This document shows positions 29,141-33,157 of a DNA stretch of 33,157 nt, piece after piece. This DNA is from Aestuariivirga sp. (GTDB taxonomy: Bacteria; Pseudomonadota; Alphaproteobacteria; Rhizobiales; Aestuariivirgaceae): contig JAUXUN010000016.1 in the NCBI GenBank assembly GCA_030680855.1, forward strand, positions 1-33,157, given 5' to 3'. Positions within the stretch are counted from its first letter, which is position 1. Each line of letters opens with the position of its first letter. The translations under genes and the position numbers were made by a program. Under the pieces are notes generated by a model. It saw nothing but the letters and a program-made list of their open reading frames with translations, was not told the DNA's origin and did not search any database.

Positions 29141-29784
29141 CCCTGCTGCTTGAAAACATCAGTCTCACCATCGGCGACGTGCTGCTCGTCAAGAGCTTCA
29201 CGATTACCATCGAGGCCGGTGAGATCGTCACCCTCATGGGTCCCAGCGGCAGCGGAAAATCGTCGCTGCTCGCCTATATCGCCGGTGACCTGTCGCCTCC
29301 CATGTATGGCAACGGGCACGTGACGCTGGATGGCGTTGACCTGATCTATGTGCCGGCGGAACGGCGGCAGGTGGGCCGGCTGTTCCAGGACGACCTGCTG
29401 TTCCCGCATCTCACGGTTGGTGAAAATCTTCTGTTCGGGGTTGGCCGTGGCAGCCTGAAAAAACGCCAGCACCTGGTGACAGAGGCGCTGGCGAGCGCCC
29501 AGCTCGACGGGATCGAGAACCGCATGCCAGACACGCTGTCCAACGGCCAGAAATCCCGCGTGGCACTTTTCCGGGCCCTCATGGCAAAGCCCCACGCCAT
29601 GCTGCTGGATGAGCCCTTCTCCAAGCTTGACGCGGAGCTCCGGCACACCATCCGCAACTATGTCTTTGCCCATTTGCGCGAGCGCAACATTCCCACCCTG
29701 CTGGTCACCCACGACCGCGAGGATGCGCCGGCGGGCGGACGCATCTTCCGCATCAACAGCAAGGGGGAATTGCACCTTGCTTGA
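29137..29784 (+). CDS. ynjD: ABC transporter ATP-binding protein, YnjD-like
   Basis: A compact 215-residue ATPase with Walker A GPSGSGKS (35-42), Q-loop near FQDDLLFPHLTVGEN, signature LSNGQKSRVALFRAL (Asn replacing the first Gly of LSGGQ), Walker B MLLDEP (D158, E159) and switch H192 in VTHDRED. It has no C-terminal regulatory domain, matching YnjD length. It powers the YnjBC importer. The start overlaps ynjC by four bases, and the ynjF start lies inside its last codons. Confidence 0.9.
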   Translation: MTLLLENISLTIGDVLLVKSFTITIEAGEIVTLMGPSGSGKSSLLAYIAGDLSPPMYGNGHVTLDGVDLIYVPAERRQVGRLFQDDLLFPHLTVGENLLFGVGRGSLKKRQHLVTEALASAQLDGIENRMPDTLSNGQKSRVALFRALMAKPHAMLLDEPFSKLDAELRHTIRNYVFAHLRERNIPTLLVTHDREDAPAGGRIFRINSKGELHLA

Positions 29785-30394
29785 CCGCTACGTGTTGAAA
29801 CTGGCAAAGCCGGTCGTTGACCGGACAGCGCTTGCGATCAAGAGCCGGGGCTATTCCGCCGATCAGGTGACATTCGCCGGTTTTGGGCTTGGTCTCTTCG
29901 CGGCGCTGTGCATTGCGTTTGGTTTTTACACCTTCGCCATCCTGCCCTTGCTCGCCAGCCGGACCCTTGACGGCCTGGACGGAGCCGTGGCGCGGGCTGG
30001 TGTTGCAACTGATCGCGGGGCCTTTCTCGACATTGGCCTGGACTTTGTTTTCTACGGGCTCATTCCCCTGGCTTTTGGCATAGCGAACCCGGAGGCCAAT
30101 GCACTTGCCGCGGCAACGCTGCTGGCCGCATTCGTCGGCACGGGCTCAAGCTTTCTGGCCTATGCCATCATCGCCGAGAAGCGCGGCCTGAAGAGCACGG
30201 ACTATCCCACCAAATCCTTCTACTATCTCGGCGGCCTGACGGAAGGCACGGAGACGATTGCCTGCTTCGTGGCCATGTGCCTGTGGCCGCAACACTTCGC
30301 GGCGCTGGCCTATTTCTATGCAGCGCTTTGCCTGGTGACGACAGCCACGCGGCTGCTGGCGGGCTGGAAGGCTTTCGCCGCGCCAAATGATTAA
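29777..30394 (+). CDS. ynjF: CDP-alcohol phosphatidyltransferase, YnjF-like
   Basis: A 205-residue membrane protein of the CDP-alcohol phosphatidyltransferase family, which transfers a phosphatidyl (or similar) group from a CDP-linked donor to an alcohol. The catalytic motif runs from D65 to D89 (LDGLDGAVAR, then GAFLDIGLD) with all four aspartates D65, D68, D85 and D89; the spacer after AR is seven residues. SFYYLGGLTEGTETI at 147-161 is typical of YnjF. The start is TTG at 29777, giving MLDRYVLKL, which aligns with E. coli YnjF MLDRH and follows a GGGGGA site; it overlaps ynjD by eight bases. A frame extension back to 29609 is an artefact inside ynjD. Substrate is unknown. Overlap with an importer suggests the imported compound may be the acceptor alcohol (inference). 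Confidence 0.88.
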   Translation: MLDRYVLKLAKPVVDRTALAIKSRGYSADQVTFAGFGLGLFAALCIAFGFYTFAILPLLASRTLDGLDGAVARAGVATDRGAFLDIGLDFVFYGLIPLAFGIANPEANALAAATLLAAFVGTGSSFLAYAIIAEKRGLKSTDYPTKSFYYLGGLTEGTETIACFVAMCLWPQHFAALAYFYAALCLVTTATRLLAGWKAFAAPND

Positions 30395-30402
30395 CGGGAA
30401 TT

Positions 30403-30437
30403 AAGAAAAAACTTTGCTTCAGCCCAAATTTTTTCTT
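30403..30437 (+). terminator. A/T-rich hairpin after ynjF
   Basis: AAGAAAAAACTTTG pairs with CAAATTTTTTCTT across an 8-base loop with one bulged C, starting nine bases after the ynjF stop. The right arm contains a T-run, so it may end the ynj transcript, although the stem is A/T-rich and weak. The A-run on the left would let it work on the other strand as well. Confidence 0.4.
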
Positions 30438-30714
30438 GATTGCAACACAAGAATCCATCATATGCGTTTTGCCCAAAGTCGCACGTGCCTCAAGGTATTC
30501 CCCAAAGCAACGACGGTGCGGGCTTTTTGGTCTCGATTGGCCCTCCAAAGGCTGATGTTACTGAGAGGCACCACTATCATTGCCCGCAGTGCGATTGGGT
30601 ATCCCAATCAAGCCAAGGCGAAAAGTCAGTAGGCGGTTCGTCAACTCCACGTCTCCATCGCGTGGGTTTTCAAACAGCTCTGATGTCTCATCTGCTTTTT
30701 TGGGAGATACGCAC
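30436..30714 (+). promoter_or_regulatory. Structured 5' leader of the ornithine decarboxylase gene (possible speF-type RNA)
   Basis: The gene-free stretch of about 280 bases before the decarboxylase holds several perfect pairings. A long-range helix joins TGCGGGC (30517-30523) and GCCCGCA (30582-30588). A hairpin GATTGGG-TAT-CCCAATC spans 30593-30609. A CCACG/CGTGG hairpin (30647-30665) is followed by GTTTT. TCTC (30686-30689) can pair with GAGA (30704-30707) in the ribosome site. A weak promoter, TTGATT (30436-30441) with CATATG 17 bases on, could start the RNA. Alphaproteobacterial ornithine decarboxylase genes are known to carry a conserved leader RNA called speF; this may be a member, but the match was not computed. 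Confidence 0.5.
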
Positions 30715-31851
30715 ATGGCCGCAACCGCCCGCATTTTGGACTTCCTCCGCGACCGACGACCAGAAGGCCCCTGCCTCGTGGTTGACCTCGAGGTCATCGC
30801 CGACAACTACAAAGCCTTTACGCGGGCCATGCCGGACACGCGTATTTTTTATGCCGTAAAGGCAAACCCGGCCCCGGAAGTGCTGAAGCTACTGGCCGGC
30901 CTTGGCTCCTGCTTTGATACGGCAAGCGTTGCCGAAATCGAGATGGCGCTGGCCGCCGGGGCCACGCCGGAGCGGATTTCCTATGGCAACACCATCAAGA
31001 AAGAGCGCGACATTGCCCGCGCCCATCAGCTCGGCGTTTCCATGTTCGCGGTCGATTGCATTGAAGAAGTCGAGAAAGTTTCGCGCGCCGCACCGGGCGC
31101 CCGGGTGTTCTGCCGCATCCTCACCGATGGCGCCGGAGCCGAATGGCCGCTGAGCCGCAAGTTCGGCTGCGACCCTGAGATGGCGGCTGAAGTGTTGCTG
31201 CACGCCCACGCACTTGGCCTCAAGGCCTATGGCATTTCATTCCATGTGGGCTCGCAGCAGACCCGCCTTGGGGCCTGGGACTCGGCCCTGGCGGAAGCCA
31301 AAGCCATTTTTGACAGCCTTGCAGGCCACGGCATTACGCTCTCCATGGTCAACCTGGGCGGCGGCTTTCCGACCAAGTATTTGAAGCCGGTTCCGGGCAC
31401 GGCCACCTATGCCAATGCCATTCACGAGGGCCTTGCCAGGCATTTCGGAAATGCCATTCCTGAAACCATCATAGAGCCGGGCCGCGGCATGGTGGGCAAT
31501 GCCGGCGTGATCAAGACCGAGGTTGTGCTGATCTCCAAGAAGCATGCCAATGACAACCAGCGCTGGGTCTATCTCGACATCGGCAAGTTTGGCGGCCTGG
31601 CCGAAACCATGGATGAAGCCATCCGCTATCCAATCACCACGGCGCGGGACAAGGACCCCAAGACGCCTTGCGTGATCGCCGGACCAACCTGCGATTCGGC
31701 TGACGTGCTTTATGAAAAGACGCCCTATGACCTGCCGGTCACCTTGAGCGTTGGCGATGAAGTGTTGATCGAAGCGACGGGTGCCTACACGACGACCTAT
31801 GCGTCGGTGGCTTTCAACGGCTTCGCGCCGCTTCAGGCCTACGTCATCTAG
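30715..31851 (+). CDS. odc2: Ornithine (lysine/ornithine) decarboxylase, alanine-racemase fold
   Basis: This PLP enzyme of the fold-type III (eukaryotic-like) family decarboxylates ornithine to putrescine, possibly also lysine to cadaverine, in the cytoplasm. At 378 residues it matches rhizobial Odc2. K49 in FYAVKANPAPEVL binds PLP, H177 (HVGSQ) stacks on the ring, GGG (215-217) and EPGRG (254-258) hold the phosphate, and C326-D327 in GPTCDSADVLYE are the second-subunit catalytic residues. The start is ATG 30715 after GGGAGA; an upstream extension of 45 codons to 30580 reads through the leader and is not supported. It is followed 19 bases later by a GNAT gene. A structured leader upstream suggests polyamine feedback. 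Confidence 0.95.
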   Translation: MAATARILDFLRDRRPEGPCLVVDLEVIADNYKAFTRAMPDTRIFYAVKANPAPEVLKLLAGLGSCFDTASVAEIEMALAAGATPERISYGNTIKKERDIARAHQLGVSMFAVDCIEEVEKVSRAAPGARVFCRILTDGAGAEWPLSRKFGCDPEMAAEVLLHAHALGLKAYGISFHVGSQQTRLGAWDSALAEAKAIFDSLAGHGITLSMVNLGGGFPTKYLKPVPGTATYANAIHEGLARHFGNAIPETIIEPGRGMVGNAGVIKTEVVLISKKHANDNQRWVYLDIGKFGGLAETMDEAIRYPITTARDKDPKTPCVIAGPTCDSADVLYEKTPYDLPVTLSVGDEVLIEATGAYTTTYASVAFNGFAPLQAYVI

Positions 31852-31870
31852 TTCACCTCAGGACGCTGTC

Positions 31871-32401
31871 ATGGTCACCATTCGCGCTGAAATTTCGGCT
31901 GACGTTACCGCCCGCGAGGCTCTTCTCGACCGCGCCTTCGGGCGCTCGCGTCAACGCAAGACCTCGCAGCGATTCCGTGATGACCGCATGCCTGCCGAAG
32001 GATTGGCTTTCACGGCCTTGAGCAAATCCGGGCGGGTGATCGGCACGCTGCGGATGTGGAATGTGATCGCCGGTTCTGCCGGGCCGGCGCTTCTGCTTGG
32101 GCCGCTTGCTGTGGATGGCCGCTATCAGCGGCGCGGCGTTGGCAGGGAACTAATGACCCACGCCCTCAACATGGCAAAGGTTCTCGGCCACACATCGGTG
32201 TTGCTCGTGGGTGACGAGCCCTATTACAGCCGTTTTGGCTTCGCGCGAAATCTGGTTGCGGATTTGCATCTGCCGGGCCCGGTTGACCGCGACCGTTTTC
32301 TTGGCGTTGAGCTTGTGCCGAGTGCGCTTGACGGAGCCGAAGGCCTCGTGATGGCGAGTGGCGCGCTTGCTCCGAATACAGATGAAGTAATCGCGGCTTA
32401 G
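31871..32401 (+). CDS. GNAT-family N-acetyltransferase (YhbS-like)
   Basis: A 176-residue GNAT protein. The acetyl-CoA motif A is QRRGVGRELMTHAL (86-99), preceded by LLLGPLAVDGRYQ and followed by VLLVGDEPYYSRFGFA, typical of the YhbS branch. The acceptor is unknown. Being 19 bases downstream of ornithine decarboxylase, with no terminator visible between, suggests a shared transcript, so a polyamine or related amine is a reasonable but unproven substrate. The start is ATG 31871 with AGGA upstream; a longer frame from 31781 lies inside the decarboxylase and was rejected. Confidence 0.85.
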   Translation: MVTIRAEISADVTAREALLDRAFGRSRQRKTSQRFRDDRMPAEGLAFTALSKSGRVIGTLRMWNVIAGSAGPALLLGPLAVDGRYQRRGVGRELMTHALNMAKVLGHTSVLLVGDEPYYSRFGFARNLVADLHLPGPVDRDRFLGVELVPSALDGAEGLVMASGALAPNTDEVIAA

Positions 32402-32465
32402 TTATTTCAGAATTGCCTCAGTTTGAATATCCGCTTTGGGCCAGTTGTTCCCCAGCTTAAACGCG

Positions 32466-32906
32466 TCATTGATCATGCGACCGGGTCGGCACCTTCACTA
32501 ATGCTTCGCCTTCCAGCACCAAGGTATCGCCCACTCGGCAACGGCAGATCAGTTTTACCCGGCAACCCTTTTCCACTAACTCCACCACCTCCACGCTCGC
32601 CGTGACGACGTCCCCAATCTTCACTGGCGCTTTGAAATTTAAGGTCTGCGACATGTAGATTGCGCCCGGTCCGGGCAGCCTCGTTCCTATCACTGCTGAA
32701 ATTAGACTCGCCGTGTAGAGGCCGTGGGCGATGCGGCCTCCGAAAGGGGTCTTTGCAGCGAAATGTTCTGAAAGGTGAATGGGATTGCGGTCACCGGTAA
32801 TTTCGGCAAAGCCAACCACATCAGATGATTTTACCTCCTTCTCATAACTCTCGGTCAAACCGATGGAAAGGTCTTCGAAATACAGTGTGCGGGTTGGCGG
32901 CAGCAT
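32466..32906 (-). CDS. MaoC-family (R)-specific enoyl-CoA hydratase
   Basis: A 146-residue hot-dog protein with the hydratase-2 motif FAEITGDRNPIH, giving the catalytic pair D39 and H44, followed by PFGGRIAHGLYTASLIS. Single-domain MaoC proteins of this size hydrate trans-2-enoyl-CoA to (R)-3-hydroxyacyl-CoA, feeding polyhydroxyalkanoate or other acyl-CoA pathways. The start is ATG 32906 with AGGGA upstream; a TTG at 32930 adds eight residues but is less likely. It converges on the GNAT gene across a 64-base gap with no clear terminator, and nothing else in the window is obviously linked to it. Confidence 0.88.
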   Translation of the reverse strand: MLPPTRTLYFEDLSIGLTESYEKEVKSSDVVGFAEITGDRNPIHLSEHFAAKTPFGGRIAHGLYTASLISAVIGTRLPGPGAIYMSQTLNFKAPVKIGDVVTASVEVVELVEKGCRVKLICRCRVGDTLVLEGEALVKVPTRSHDQ

Positions 32907-33157
32907 GGTCCCTACTTTCTTAGACAACAACTCGCATAACTACCTCAAAGATTGAGAAGATGCACCAACGCGACTGATGTTGGCATGTGCCAAAGTTGTA
33001 ATGTCCGCTGTGGGTCGATTTTGTTGCAGAAGTCGTCGGCGAGCTTAGCAACGACCGCCTCTTGGGTTCCTGGTGTTCGAGCCGAGCACCGTCTTGCCGC
33101 TGGTTCCGTGGGGAGCGGCGGCATATGCCCTCATCGAGACGCTTGACACAACCGATT
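32907..33157. other. Right edge, no confident gene
   Basis: No gene can be called. The stretch around 32986-33035 reads like a short intergenic repeat or insertion-sequence remnant of a kind I associate with rhizobial spacers, but this is a recollection, not a match. From about 33046 one plus frame is open to the window edge, reading LGFLVFEPSTVLPLVPW and onward, and might be a gene entering from the right; it has no start codon or ribosome site that I can identify. Confidence 0.2.

Noticed and set aside
29609-29776. N-terminal extension of ynjF into ynjD
   Set aside because: The extension is out-of-frame ynjD sequence; TTG 29777 gives the expected MLDRY start and length.
30580-30714. 45-codon extension of ornithine decarboxylase
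   Set aside because: Low-complexity residues encoded by the structured leader; ATG 30715 has a ribosome site and matches family length.

Overview
The window looks like chromosomal DNA from an alphaproteobacterium, most likely order Hyphomicrobiales (Rhizobiales). The grounds are the divergent fabA-fabB-fabI / irr arrangement, an Agrobacterium-style glycogen operon (glgP-glgB-glgC-glgA-pgm-glgX), a rhizobial-type ornithine decarboxylase followed by a GNAT gene, an intergenic palindromic element, and GC-rich coding sequence. All calls come from reading the sequence; no database search was run.

Layout. 1-252: no confident gene, but an 81-nt element that folds on paper as a perfect cloverleaf. 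253-2806 (minus): fabA-fabB-fabI, the anaerobic-type unsaturated fatty acid genes plus enoyl-ACP reductase. 2911-3345 (plus): Irr-type Fur-family regulator, convergent with an SH3-domain membrane protein (3342-3950, minus). 4091-5080: D-2-hydroxyacid dehydrogenase. 5169-18390 (plus): a tightly packed glycogen operon of glgP, glgB, glgC, glgA, pgm, a single-chain glgX-malQ fusion and a NudK-like Nudix hydrolase. 18387-21830 (minus): XylFHG-like sugar ABC transporter. 21995-26223 (plus): ROK repressor, vanadium-haloperoxidase/PAP2-like secreted protein and a CRTAC1-like FG-GAP/UnbV secreted protein, divergent from the transporter. 26319-30394 (plus): ynjB-ynjC-ynjD-ynjF, an orphan ABC importer overlapping a CDP-alcohol phosphatidyltransferase. 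30395-30714: terminator-like dyad and a structured-looking leader. 30715-32401: ornithine decarboxylase and GNAT acetyltransferase. 32466-32906 (minus): MaoC-type hydratase. 32907-33157: no confident gene.

How the genes work together. GlgC and GlgA make linear glucan from ADP-glucose, GlgB branches it, GlgP shortens chains, the GlgX half removes stubs, the MalQ half rearranges the released oligosaccharides, and Pgm interconverts glucose-1-P and glucose-6-P. The terminal Nudix enzyme could hydrolyse a nucleotide sugar, perhaps ADP-glucose. The sugar transporter next door could feed the pathway under the ROK regulator.

The least explained parts are the secreted haloperoxidase-like/CRTAC1-like pair coupled to a sugar regulator, and the ynjBCDF cassette, which pairs an importer of unknown substrate with a phospholipid headgroup transferase. 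Other points of interest are the GlgX-MalQ fusion, the decarboxylase leader, and two convergent gene pairs whose stop codons share one CTAG.
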